From the NCBI RefSeq assembly GCF_042731755.1, contig NZ_JBHWLR010000013.1, positions 112,602-176,601 on the forward strand: a stretch of 64,000 nucleotides of DNA. Direction: 5' to 3'. Of this stretch, positions 42,331 through 49,764 are shown one piece after another; the stretch's first letter is position 1; each line of letters begins with the position of its first letter. The notes beneath the pieces are model-generated. The model worked only from the letters and a program-made list of their open reading frames with translations. It searched no databases and was not told the origin of the DNA. Source of the DNA: Promicromonospora sp042731755. Lineage in GTDB: Bacteria > Actinomycetota > Actinomycetes > Actinomycetales > Cellulomonadaceae. A program made the position numbers and the translations under genes.

Positions 42331-42942
42331 GTGGCCAAGCCATGGCCGGTGACGCTGCGTGAGGACACGCCGGCGGGAACTGTCGTGCTGCGCCCGCTGC
42401 GGCGTCGGGACGCGACCGACTGGTCGCGCCTGCGGGCCGAGAACGCGGCCTGGCTGGAGCGCTGGGAGGCGACGTCGCCCGGCGCGAACCGGTACATCGC
42501 CTCGACGTTCGGCGAGTACGTGCGGTCCCTCTCGGCGCAGGCCCGCGCCGGGACGTCGCTCCCCTTCGGCGTGGAGCTCGACGGCGCCCTCGTGGGGCAG
42601 CTCACGGTCGCGTCCATCACCTGGGGCTCCATGTGCTCCGCGAGCATCGGCTACTGGGTCAGCCAGTCCGTGGCCGGGCGCGGCGTGATCCCGACGGCGG
42701 TCGCGATGGCCACGGACTACGCCTTCTTCCTGGGGCTGCACCGCATCGAGATCAACATCCGGCCCGAGAACAAGCCGAGCCTGCGCGTCGTCGAGAAGCT
42801 CGGCCTGCGGGACGAGGGCGTGCGCGAGCGGTTCCTGCACATCCAGGGCCAGTGGCGGGACCACCGCACCTTCGCGGTCACCCGCGAGGAGGTTCCCGAG
42901 GGCCTGCTGGCGCGCTGGCAGCGTCTGCGCGAGGCGCTGTGA
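42331..42942 (+). CDS. RimJ/RimL-type GNAT acetyltransferase
   Basis: 203 residues. The GNAT fold is clear: VVLRPLRRRDATDW, FGVELDGALVGQLTVASI, the CoA loop VSQSVAGRGVIPTAVAMATDYAF, and INIRPENKPSLRVVEKLG. By similarity to RimJ it may acetylate protein N-termini, for example ribosomal protein S5. GTG 42331 has GAAGGGG upstream; an upstream in-frame extension to about 42169 is possible. The 228-base gap before it contains no recognisable element. Confidence 0.87.
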   Translation: MAKPWPVTLREDTPAGTVVLRPLRRRDATDWSRLRAENAAWLERWEATSPGANRYIASTFGEYVRSLSAQARAGTSLPFGVELDGALVGQLTVASITWGSMCSASIGYWVSQSVAGRGVIPTAVAMATDYAFFLGLHRIEINIRPENKPSLRVVEKLGLRDEGVRERFLHIQGQWRDHRTFAVTREEVPEGLLARWQRLREAL

Positions 42943-43002
42943 CGGCAGGACACGCCGTGCGCGGTGCGGCGGGGCGCGGCGATGCTCGCCTACCGTCGTG
43001 TC

Positions 43003-44169
43003 GTGGAATCGACCGCGGGACTCACAGCCGTAGCGCTGTTCGTCCTGTGGCTGGGCTACTGGCTGCCGAGCATGGTGCGTCGACGGGCGGAGCTGGCCGA
43101 CGCCCGGGTGCCGGACCGGTTCTCGGGCGGGCTGCGCATCGTCGCCATGAGCGGCTCGGGTAGGAGAGGAGGGGCGATGGTCAACGACGGCAACCGGCGA
43201 GGTGCGAGCCAGGGCGTGCCGCGCGTCGCCCACCCGACCCCGAAGCAGGGCCTCCCGCTCCAGATCATGGTGCGCGGCCGCCCGCTCACGGCGGAGCGCA
43301 TCCGCCGCGTCGAGCGCCGCGCGCGCCGGGCCGCGCGGGCGCGCCGTCGTTTCCTCGTCTCGATCTTCCTGCTGCTGTCCAGCGTCGTCGCGTGGACGCT
43401 CGTCGGCCTCGGCCAGCTCCACTGGGGCGCCGCCGTCGCGTCGTCGGCCATGCTGCTGTTCGTCCTGTTCCTGGGGCGCCGTGCGGCCCGCGCCGCCCGC
43501 CGGGCGGACGCACGGTGGCACGCGACGGTCCGGGCGGCGCGGCAGCGCGCCACGCAGGCCCGTGCGCTCGCGAACGGCGGCCCGTACGCCCCGCGCAACC
43601 GGGCGCAGGTCGTCGGGCTGGCGACGCACGGCTCGGACACGCAGACGCAGGCGATCCCGCGGGTGGGCGGCAAGAACGTGCTCGACGAGATCCTCGACGG
43701 CCCGGAGAAGCCCCGGGTCATCGAGGTCTCGGCGGAGGTCGTGGACGAGGCGCCTGCCGGTGCCGGGTCAGGTTCGGCGGCCGACGCGCCGGCCTCGGCG
43801 GATGCCCCGCCGAGCGGGCGGGCCTGGGACCCGGTCCCCGTGCCGCTGCCGACGTATGTGACCAAGCCGAAGGCGCCGCAGCGGCAGCCGGCGGCACTGC
43901 CGCCTGCTGTGCCGCCGGGTAAGGGGTCTGCGGGCGCCTCGGGGCGTCCGGGCGGGTCCGGGGCCTCCGGGCCGGGTTCTTCGCCTGGTGTGGCTTCCGG
44001 TCCGACTCCTGGCACGACGGCGGCGGCCGGTGCCGCCGGTGCCGCCAAGGCCGGTGCCGACGCGGTCGCCGAGGACGAGCTGCTGCGGGGCGAGCCGCCC
44101 CGCATGAAGTCGGAGACGCTGGGGCAGCCGCTCGAGGAGATCCTGGCCCGACGCCGCGCGGCGGGGTGA
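43003..44169 (+). CDS. Single- or multi-pass membrane protein, GLPR-like
   Basis: 388 residues: N-terminal membrane segment (LTAVALFVLWLGYWLPSMV) followed by RRRAELADARVPDRFSGGLR, two adjacent hydrophobic segments around residues 122-160 (FLVSIFLLLSSVVAWTLVGL; VASSAMLLFVLFLG), then a long Ala/Pro/Gly-rich cytosolic tail ending MKSETLGQPLEEILARRRAAG. N-terminus and position after RimJ match Rv0996 of mycobacteria, the relative of the GLPR divisome receptor; that identity is an inference. GTG 43003 has TACCGT six bases upstream (leaderless). Confidence 0.75.
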   Translation: MESTAGLTAVALFVLWLGYWLPSMVRRRAELADARVPDRFSGGLRIVAMSGSGRRGGAMVNDGNRRGASQGVPRVAHPTPKQGLPLQIMVRGRPLTAERIRRVERRARRAARARRRFLVSIFLLLSSVVAWTLVGLGQLHWGAAVASSAMLLFVLFLGRRAARAARRADARWHATVRAARQRATQARALANGGPYAPRNRAQVVGLATHGSDTQTQAIPRVGGKNVLDEILDGPEKPRVIEVSAEVVDEAPAGAGSGSAADAPASADAPPSGRAWDPVPVPLPTYVTKPKAPQRQPAALPPAVPPGKGSAGASGRPGGSGASGPGSSPGVASGPTPGTTAAAGAAGAAKAGADAVAEDELLRGEPPRMKSETLGQPLEEILARRRAAG

Positions 44170-44204
44170 CCTGCCGCACCCCGCCGCCGGCGTCGTGGCT
44201 GGTC

Positions 44205-44244
44205 GGTGTCGCGCGGGTCACGCTTTCGTGACCTGCGCGACACC
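44205..44244 (+). terminator. Terminator hairpin before tRNA-Ala
   Basis: 18-bp stem with one G-T pair (44205-44222 with 44227-44244) and a four-base loop, starting 35 bases after the GLPR-like stop. Confidence 0.75.
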
Positions 44245-44295
44245 CCACCAAGTTGCGGAGCCCCGGCTGTGAAGTGCTAGTCTTCTGCAGTCCGA

Positions 44296-44368
44296 GGGGC
44301 TATGGCGCAGTTGGTAGCGCGTCTCGTTCGCAATGAGAAGGTCGGGGGTTCGAATCCCCCTAGCTCCA
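44296..44368 (+). tRNA. tRNA-Ala (anticodon CGC)
   Basis: 73-base cloverleaf: acceptor GGGGCTA with TAGCTCC including the G3-U70 pair that identifies alanine tRNAs, D-arm GCGC...GCGC, anticodon loop TTCGCAA, T-loop TTCGAAT. No encoded CCA. Its 3' part is the integration target of the downstream island and is regenerated exactly at 44327-44369. Confidence 0.97.
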
Positions 44369-44369
44369 C
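44327..44369 (+). repeat. Attachment site, left (in tRNA-Ala)
   Basis: 43 bases identical to 48964-49006; identity breaks one base after the final CCAC of the tRNA flank. This is the usual form of tRNA integration by tyrosine recombinases. Confidence 0.92.
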
Positions 44370-44376
44370 AGACGGA

Positions 44377-44418
44377 AACCCCGCTTGACCAGGGCATATG
44401 CTCCGGTCAAGCGGGGTT
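44377..44418 (+). terminator. Hairpin downstream of tRNA-Ala, copy 1
   Basis: AACCCCGCTTGACC (44377-44390) pairs with 44405-44418 (14 bp, perfect), followed by TTTC. The same hairpin is found at 45438-45479 upstream of the intact integrase 3' end. Confidence 0.85.
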
Positions 44419-44428
44419 TCTTCGTTGC

Positions 44429-44558
44429 CTAGGAGGCGTCTTCCTCGGATTGCGGCCCCCCGGCGGCCCCCGCGTCGTCAGAGACCCCTTCGTTCAGGCG
44501 GTCCAGGCCCGCCTTGGTCGGCTCCGGTCCCCGGGTAGTGCAGGGACCGGTTCGTGTC
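44429..44558 (-). pseudogene. Integrase C-terminal fragment
   Basis: On the minus strand this stretch matches the last about 40 codons of the integrase at 45490-46608 (LNEGVSDDAG...SEEDAS ending), with a one-base insertion (GCCGACCAAGG against GCTGACAAGG) that breaks the frame near the GTGAD position. It lies in the same place relative to the att-terminator unit, so it is the relic of an earlier integrated element. Confidence 0.85.
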
Positions 44559-44571
44559 GATCTGGCCCCAC

Positions 44572-45360
44572 TCATTGCCCGGCGAGCTTGCTCCAGTCCA
44601 CAGCGATACCCTCGCTCGCCATCTCGTGCACGACCTTCATCTTCCAAGCACCCGCAGGATCAAGTGCGACGTAGACGATGCCGTCGAGATCACTGGGTAG
44701 TTCAACCCCCGCTTCGTGCAGCAGTACGACACGTGCTCTGCCGAGACGGCCGGCGAAGTAACCTGCCTCAAGCACAACATTCTGGCGGGCTCGTGGGCTC
44801 TCCTGCTCGACGTCCTTCGCTCGACCGAAATCGTCGGCTGTGAGCAACGCCACCGCGAAGCCTGCTGAGGCTGCGTACGCCTCGAGCTTTTCAAGAATGC
44901 TCCGGCCTCCACTTGGCTGCTCGTGCAAGATGATCGGTTCCGTGCCGGTGACGGCGTGCAACACCCGGAACAGCTCGTGCTTGGCGGCGTCATCGTGTCC
45001 GTGCACAATGAAAACGCGGCCCTGCTCGGCTGCCGTCGCCTTCTCCTCGGCCGACTCGCCGGTCTGGACGACCAGTGCGAGTTCGTCACGAAGAGCGAGT
45101 TCGCGCTTCGCGCCCTCAAGGATCGCGACGACCTTCTTGACACCCGCGGGGCGGTACCCGCTCGTGTCCATGCCGCTGTACCAAACGGATGGCGTGTAGG
45201 ACACCTTCCGAAACTGCGAAACCAGCGGCGAGTCCTCGCCCATGACCATGCGTAGTGCTACTTCGGTGGCCGTGCGCCACTCGTCAAAGTTGTCGGGGTG
45301 GCCGTTCTTGGCGTCGATGATCTGCTTGTCGAGCACCTCGACCTTGCGTTCGAGATCCAT
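44572..45360 (-). CDS. TIR-like nucleotide-binding protein (CAP12/Pycsar-effector type)
   Basis: 262 residues. The C-terminal half (about 116-260) is a TIR-like domain of the predicted nucleotide-binding group: VFIVHGHDDAAKHELFRVL, ILHEQPSGGRSILEKLE, FAVALLTADDFGRAKD and NVVLEAGYFAGRLGRARVVL, where Glu198 is at the position expected for the NADase glutamate. The N-terminal about 110 residues (helical, MDLERKVEVLDKQIID) are unassigned and may sense the trigger or bind a cyclic nucleotide. No cyclase gene is nearby. TAACCT (45367-45372) lies six bases before ATG 45360, so it probably has its own leaderless promoter. Likely an anti-phage abortive effector. Confidence 0.8.
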   Translation of the reverse strand: MDLERKVEVLDKQIIDAKNGHPDNFDEWRTATEVALRMVMGEDSPLVSQFRKVSYTPSVWYSGMDTSGYRPAGVKKVVAILEGAKRELALRDELALVVQTGESAEEKATAAEQGRVFIVHGHDDAAKHELFRVLHAVTGTEPIILHEQPSGGRSILEKLEAYAASAGFAVALLTADDFGRAKDVEQESPRARQNVVLEAGYFAGRLGRARVVLLHEAGVELPSDLDGIVYVALDPAGAWKMKVVHEMASEGIAVDWSKLAGQ

Positions 45361-45420
45361 CCACTGAGGTTAGCCCGAGCAGAGTGGCCTCCGAGGTTCG
45401 AGGGCCGGTTCCGGGCAATG

Positions 45421-45480
45421 GCAATTCCACGGACAGAAACCCCGCTTGACCAGAGCAGATGCTCCGGTCAAGCGGGGTTC
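45421..45480. repeat. Internal junction: degenerate att flank plus hairpin, copy 2
   Basis: CAATTCCACGGACAGAAACC resembles the tRNA flank AGCTCCACAGACGGAAACC, and the hairpin AACCCCGCTTGACC (45438-45451 with 45466-45479) repeats 44377-44418. This marks the left end of the younger element, with its integrase 3' end facing it. Confidence 0.7.
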
Positions 45481-45489
45481 CTTCGTTAC

Positions 45490-46608
45490 TTAGGAGGCGT
45501 CTTCCTCGGACCGTGATCCCACGGCGACCCCCGCGTCGTCAGAGACTCCTTCGTTCAGGCGATCCAGGCCCGCCTTGTCAGCTCCGGTCCCCAGGTAGTG
45601 CAGGTACCGGTTCGTGGTCGCGATGGACTCGTGCCCGCACCACGCCTGCACCGTTCCGGGGTCGATGCGCCGTGCCAGCCAGAGGCACGCGGCCGTATGC
45701 CGCAGGTCGTGGAGGCGACGGCCCCGACCTGTCCCGACGTTGTTCCCGGCGTCGTCGAGCCTGGTCCAGTCGAGCAGCCGCAGCGACGACGACCGCCACA
45801 GTTGCGCCCCGCCCGACGTCGTGAACAGCAGGTCATGCGGTGCCTTGCCACGCGCCAGTTCACGAACGATCGGGAGCACACGGTTGCCCAGGGGCACGCG
45901 GCGCATGCTCCGGCCCTTGGTGGCCTTCACCGGGGAGCCCTCGGGCTGGCTCCGGCGCACCATGAGCGCGGGCGTGGGGACCTCCATGACGGACGCGACC
46001 TGCATCGCGCGGGCCTCGCCCCAGCGGAGCCCGGTCCAGCCGAGCACGAGCAGGATGTCCGCGAGCCGCTCGTCCTTCATCTTCCAGACGAGGTACGCGG
46101 CCTCGAGCTCGTTCTCGGTGAACGGGTGCATCTCGTCCACCTCGTCAGAGCCCTTGGGGACCTTGACCCCGGCGACGGGGTTCCGCGCGAGCAACTTCTC
46201 TCGGACGCACCAGGAGTAGAACACCGACAGGCTGGCGCGGTACCGCACCACTGACGACTCGGCCAGACCGGCGGCGAGCAACTTCTCGAAGGAGCGCGCG
46301 ACCTCGCGCTCTGAGACCGCCGACAGGTGCACGTTGAGCATGCTCGTGGGGGTTAGCCGGCGCAGGTCCAGGTCCGCCGTGTAGGTCTTCTTCGCGACTG
46401 TTGTCCTGCGGATCGTCAGCCAGCGTTCCAGGGCCGACTTCACCGGCTCCTTGCCCGCCCGGGGGTCCAGGCCGCCCGCGAGGGCGGCCCGTTCCCGGTC
46501 GAGCCACGCCTTGGCCTCGCGCTTGGTGTCGAACGTCTTGGAGGCGATGTTCTGACGGCCGGACTTCAGGCGGGCGCGGAACCGGCCGTTCTCCTTGACG
46601 ATGCTCAT
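45490..46608 (-). CDS. int: Tyrosine recombinase integrase
   Basis: 372 residues: Arm-binding N-terminus (MSIVKENGRFRARLKSGRQN), core-binding domain (about 55-150), and a catalytic domain with the full residue set: Arg195 in TGLRWGEAR, His300 and Arg303 in LHDLRHTAA, His326 in CGHESIATT and nucleophile Tyr335 in NRYLHYLG. It catalyses insertion into and excision from tRNA-Ala. Start ATG 46608 overlaps the excisionase stop (TGATG). Its 3' end borders the att junction at 45421. Confidence 0.95.
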   Translation of the reverse strand: MSIVKENGRFRARLKSGRQNIASKTFDTKREAKAWLDRERAALAGGLDPRAGKEPVKSALERWLTIRRTTVAKKTYTADLDLRRLTPTSMLNVHLSAVSEREVARSFEKLLAAGLAESSVVRYRASLSVFYSWCVREKLLARNPVAGVKVPKGSDEVDEMHPFTENELEAAYLVWKMKDERLADILLVLGWTGLRWGEARAMQVASVMEVPTPALMVRRSQPEGSPVKATKGRSMRRVPLGNRVLPIVRELARGKAPHDLLFTTSGGAQLWRSSSLRLLDWTRLDDAGNNVGTGRGRRLHDLRHTAACLWLARRIDPGTVQAWCGHESIATTNRYLHYLGTGADKAGLDRLNEGVSDDAGVAVGSRSEEDAS

Positions 46609-46826
46609 CAGGCGGCCACCTTGTCGAGCCAGACCATGACGTCGTCCCGGCGGTAGCGGGGGAGCGAGGGCGAGAGCCACACGACGCGCGGACCCTTGCC
46701 AGCGAGCCGCCAGCGGCACACCGTCGAGGGAGCGACCTTGAGCCACGCGGCTACTTCCTCGGTCGTCAGGAACTCATCAGCGGGGATGGGTGTCGTCGCG
46801 ATGGCGACGGTGGTCTCACGAGACAT
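46608..46826 (-). CDS. xis: Excisionase / AlpA-like helix-turn-helix protein
   Basis: 72 residues with a MerR-like winged helix: FLTTEEVAAWLKVAPSTVCRW and RYRRDDVMVWLDKV. Typical of recombination directionality factors of actinobacterial elements. It overlaps both neighbours (11 bases with the upstream gene, one base with the integrase), so the three are translated as a unit. Confidence 0.9.
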   Translation of the reverse strand: MSRETTVAIATTPIPADEFLTTEEVAAWLKVAPSTVCRWRLAGKGPRVVWLSPSLPRYRRDDVMVWLDKVAA

Positions 46827-47067
46827 GGGTGCTCTCCTGGGCGTCGTCGGTGTGGTGGTTCGGTCGGCAGCGGGCGGTGTAGCCGGGGCCGGTCAGGGAC
46901 TCTCCGCAGTCGGGGCAGGTCCCGACCTGAGATGTCCCGGATTCCTTCCCCGCCTTCCCCGCTTCCCCGTTTCTGCTGGTCAGAGCGTCGGGGGTGGCGG
47001 GGATAGGCGGGTTAACGACTCTCAGGGCGGGGTATCGTTCCCCGCCGTTACCAGAACGGGACGACAA
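46816..47067 (-). CDS. Small zinc-motif protein of the element
   Basis: 83 residues starting with a TTG at 47067. A disordered N-terminus is followed by TCPDCGESLTGPGYTARCRP and NHH, a likely zinc-binding site. Small Cys-containing proteins of this kind often precede xis-int in actinobacterial elements. Its stop overlaps the xis start. The start overlaps the border with the Nudix pseudogene on the other strand, so its N-terminus may be truncated or fused. Confidence 0.55.
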   Translation of the reverse strand: MSSRSGNGGERYPALRVVNPPIPATPDALTSRNGEAGKAGKESGTSQVGTCPDCGESLTGPGYTARCRPNHHTDDAQESTHVS

Positions 47068-47082
47068 CGGGCCACAGCGCCT

Positions 47083-47417
47083 CAGCGCCGCGACGACGGC
47101 GCGCTTCGCTGGCAGTTCCCCGCTGGCATCGTGAAGCCTGGCGGGTCACCTGCGGATGCCGCCGTCCGTGAGACCTACGTCGAGACCGCGCCGTCCACTG
47201 CTCCGTCCGCGAGCAGATCGGAGCCCGCGTGCACCCGCACACGGGCGTGTTCATCGAGTATTTCCACTGTGACTACCTCGCCGGTGAGGCGGAGAATCGC
47301 GACGTCGTGGAGAACGCCAGCGTTGCATGGGTCTCCATAGCGGACCTCGGCAAGTTCATACCGGAGAGCACCATCTACCCGCCGATCCTCGAAGTGCTGG
47401 GAGGCACGCATGTCTGA
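47083..47417 (+). pseudogene. Broken Nudix hydrolase copy
   Basis: Nudix sequence without an N-terminus: RRDDGALRWQFPAGIVKPGG..AAVRETYVET is followed by a frame change near 47185, after which VHCSVREQIGARVHPHTG and the rest continue in another frame to the stop at 47417. One acidic residue of the Nudix box (REVxEE) is also changed to Val. Its last codons overlap the start of the intact Nudix gene (ATGTCTGA), so the pair was once an operon. Confidence 0.8.
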
Positions 47418-47820
47418 GGCAGTGACCGAAGAGAAGCCCGCCATCGCAGCGGCGATCATCGTCCAGGACGGGAGGCTGCTCCTGGTCCAGCGCCGTGTGT
47501 CTGAAGGCTCGCTCTCGTGGCAGTTCCCCGCCGGCGCAGTCGAGCCGGGGGAGACCTTCGAGCAGGCGGCGGTCCGTGAGACTGCCGAAGAGGCCGGGCT
47601 CACCGTCCAGGCAGTCAAGGTGCTGGGGGAGCGCGTACACCCGAACACCGGCCGCCTGATGGGCTATGTCGCGTGCGACGTCATCAGCGGCGAGGCGTAC
47701 GTGGCTGATGCCGAGGAACTTGCAGACATCGTGTGGGCGACGCCGGACAAGTTCACCGACTACGTGCCTTACGGCTTCGCGCCAGCGGTGCAGGATTACC
47801 TCACGGCGACGCTGGCCTGA
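47410..47820 (+). CDS. Nudix hydrolase
   Basis: 136 residues with an intact Nudix box, GAVEPGETFEQAAVRETAEE followed by AGL, for Mg-dependent pyrophosphate cleavage of a nucleoside diphosphate derivative. AAIIVQDGRLLLVQRR and LGERVHPNTGRLMGY fit the small MutT-like group. Substrate unknown. It is about 85-90 percent identical in sequence, by eye, to the copy at 49113, and both are followed by the same kind of repeat region. Confidence 0.9.
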   Translation: MSEAVTEEKPAIAAAIIVQDGRLLLVQRRVSEGSLSWQFPAGAVEPGETFEQAAVRETAEEAGLTVQAVKVLGERVHPNTGRLMGYVACDVISGEAYVADAEELADIVWATPDKFTDYVPYGFAPAVQDYLTATLA

Positions 47821-47823
47821 CGC

Positions 47824-48060
47824 GGTAGCGGTAGCGGGGTCGGGGACTATCCGTCGAGCGCCAGAACCCGGGTTTCGGGCCAAATCAAGGGTCTAGCTCG
47901 AAGGCCGCTACTCCGCTACCTCCGGCGAGAATCGTTGAAATCTAGCGGCTCCCGAGGTGGCGGGCGCGGTAGCGCCCCCGCTACCGGTAGCGGGGCTCTC
48001 CGCTACCTGCGCCACCCCGCTCGTCGCGCTGAGCGGGGGCGGCTACGGTCCTGCTCGCTT
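47824..48060. repeat. GGTAGCG iteron-like repeats and inverted copies, region 1
   Basis: Gene-free stretch of the 47821-48203 gap. GGTAGCG occurs about four times and its complement CGCTACC/CCGCTAC about four times, several as closely spaced palindromes. The segment also has AATCGTTGAAATCTAGCGG (47930-47948), found again at 49631-49649, and CCGGGTTTCGGGCCA near 47867, found near 49565. The remaining bases up to 48203 show nothing clear. Confidence 0.8.
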
Positions 48061-48203
48061 GCCGTAGACGGCTCAGGTGACCTCTCCTGGCCGCCGACCG
48101 ATCGACCTTCTGTTGCCCGGGTTCGTCGTCAAGGTCAACCACAGGGGCATCGATCGTCCCGTCCCACCGGGCCTCTGCTCGTAACAGGAGTAAGGGTATT
48201 TCA

Positions 48204-48773
48204 TTGGCCGCAAATCCGTTCGTTGACCGCCTCATCAGGCAGGGCGCTCCGTCGCAGAAGCTGCAATTCGCAGCGGCTTGCGCCGAGCGGTCTGCTGGCG
48301 TTCTATTCTGGGCGGCATCGCTTGATGGCCGAATGGCCGATGCTGACCTATACGGCCAGATACTAGATAAACTCTGGTCGGGAGTCGCGAAAGAGGGCGA
48401 GTGGGCTCGTCTTGTGGAGCGGATCGAGGGCACATCGGATCTGGTGGATGGGCACGAGCGCGGCGGCGCATATTCTTATGCGTTCAGCGCTGGCGCGCTG
48501 ATGCACTCGTGCTTGAACCTTGCTCGATCGATGTATCCTTCCGGGCTTTCTGGGATTGCTGAGGAAGCGACGAACAACGCGTCTCGGATAGGGTTCAGAG
48601 TTGGCGTAAATCTTATCGACGAGGAACTGGGTGAGCATATGAGAGACGCCAACGCCGTTCTCTTATCTGCAGCAATGCCGAGTGCCGTGGACCTGCTGCG
48701 CGAACGGGCACGTAGTATCGGGCGAGAACGTCTCTCTGCATTGAAGGAGTGGGGGGACGAGAACGGCCTGTGA
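48204..48773 (+). CDS. DUF416 (YjaG-like) protein
   Basis: 189 residues resembling E. coli YjaG/DUF416: NPFVDRLI..KLQFAAACAERSAG, LYGQILDKLW, and GAYSYAFSAGALMHSCLNL. Function is not known. TTG 48204 has AAGGG seven bases upstream. The gene has lower GC-bias than host genes and sits at the right end of the element as cargo. Confidence 0.72.
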   Translation: MAANPFVDRLIRQGAPSQKLQFAAACAERSAGVLFWAASLDGRMADADLYGQILDKLWSGVAKEGEWARLVERIEGTSDLVDGHERGGAYSYAFSAGALMHSCLNLARSMYPSGLSGIAEEATNNASRIGFRVGVNLIDEELGEHMRDANAVLLSAAMPSAVDLLRERARSIGRERLSALKEWGDENGL

Positions 48774-48963
48774 GCGGGCCCGCTCGACTGGGAGCGCTTG
48801 TCGCATGAGGGATCCCGTGCCGCACCTGCACCTCGTCACCTACGGGATGAGCGAGCTGCGTGCGGCCCCCCGGCGGCCCCCGCCGCCGCACGGGGGCGGG
48901 CTGGACGCACCGCATGCACGCGGAATGACGCGGGAAATTCGCCGTACGAGGCCCCGGCCCGTC

Positions 48964-49006
48964 TTCGCAATGAGAAGGTCGGGGGTTCGAATCCCCCTAG
49001 CTCCAC
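48964..49006 (+). repeat. Attachment site, right
   Basis: Exact 43-base copy of the tRNA-Ala 3' part (44327-44369). It lies in the 340-base gap between DUF416 and the third Nudix copy, which otherwise holds only the GCCGCTGAACTGGT hairpin at 49015-49048. Confidence 0.92.
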
Positions 49007-49112
49007 CGACAGAGGGCCGCTGAACTGGTATCACACCAGGTCAGCGGCTTTCTTGTTTCTCGCCGGACCGCCACGACGAAGGGCGGCCCAAAGCTGCAGC
49101 CCCGGAGAAGAG

Positions 49113-49517
49113 GTGGCGGTGATGGAAGAGAAGCCCGCTATCGCAGCGGCGATCATCGTCCGGGACGGGAGACTGCTGCTGGTCCAGCGTCGCCTCTCCG
49201 AGGGCTCGCTCTCGTGGCAGTTCCCCGCCGGCGCCGTCGAGCCGGGGGAGACCTTCGAGCAGGCGGAGGTCCGGGAGACCGCCGAGGAAGCCGGGCTGAC
49301 CGTCCGGGCCGTGAAGGTGCTGGGGGAGCGCGTGCACCCGAACACCGGCCGCATGATGGGCTACGTCGCGTGCGACGTCGTCAGCGGCGAGGCGTACGTC
49401 GCAGACGTCGAAGAGCTCGCGGACCTGGTGTGGGCGACGCCAGACACGTTTGCCGACTACGTGCCCTACGGCTTCGCGCCGGCAGTGCAGGACTTCCTCA
49501 CGGCGACGCTTGCCTGA
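49113..49517 (+). CDS. Nudix hydrolase, second intact copy
   Basis: 134 residues from GTG 49113, with GGAG five bases upstream (ATG 49122 is the alternative). Intact Nudix box GAVEPGETFEQAEVRETAEE followed by AGL. Nearly the same as the protein at 47410; differences are scattered and conservative, so both may be functional. It probably arose with the tandem insertion of a related element. Confidence 0.88.
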   Translation: MAVMEEKPAIAAAIIVRDGRLLLVQRRLSEGSLSWQFPAGAVEPGETFEQAEVRETAEEAGLTVRAVKVLGERVHPNTGRMMGYVACDVVSGEAYVADVEELADLVWATPDTFADYVPYGFAPAVQDFLTATLA

Positions 49518-49720
49518 GGAGGTAGGGGTAGCGCGGGTAGAGGCTGTCCGCCGGTCGCCAGAAGCCGGGTTTCGGGCCATGTCAGGGCCGGCCCTGGCTT
49601 GAAGGCCGCTGCTCTGTTGCCCCCGGTGAGAATCGTTGAAATCTAGCGGATCCCGGGGGTGTCGGGTGTTGTCGCGCCTCCGCCACTGGTAGCGGAGCGC
49701 CCCGCTACCAGCGCTACGCC
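49518..49720. repeat. GGTAGCG repeats, region 2
   Basis: Second copy of the repeat region, less complete: GGTAGCG near 49530 and 49688, CGCTACC/CGCTACG near 49701-49716, AATCGTTGAAATCTAGCGG at 49631-49649 and GCCGGGTTTCGGGCCA near 49564. Same place relative to the Nudix gene as region 1. Confidence 0.75.
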
Positions 49721-49764
49721 TGTTCGCGTCCTCGGGGGAGCGGAGGCGGCGCTACGCTCCGACC

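Larger units (their letters stand above)
44327..49006. mobile_element. tRNA-Ala integrative element, composite of two accreted units
   Basis: Bounded by identical 43-base repeats (44327-44369 and 48964-49006) that run from the anticodon loop to the tRNA 3' end. Contents: integrase fragment, TIR-like gene, degenerate internal junction near 45421, integrase, excisionase, small zinc-motif protein, Nudix pseudogene, Nudix gene, repeat-rich region and DUF416 gene. No replication or transfer genes (Rep, FtsK-like TraB) are present, so it would be mobile only by integrase and helper functions. Codon use in the TIR and DUF416 genes is less GC-biased than in the host genes. Confidence 0.88.

Noticed and set aside
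46696..47340. Plus-strand frame covering xis and the small zinc-motif gene
   Set aside because: Only its last third is meaningful (Nudix remnant); the rest is antisense to the coupled xis unit.
47824..48060. CRISPR array
   Set aside because: The repeat units are seven bases, in both orientations and irregularly spaced; no spacers and no cas genes.
48805..49023. Small plus-strand open frame across the right att
   Set aside because: It reads through the tRNA-derived repeat and has no ribosome site or recognisable motif.
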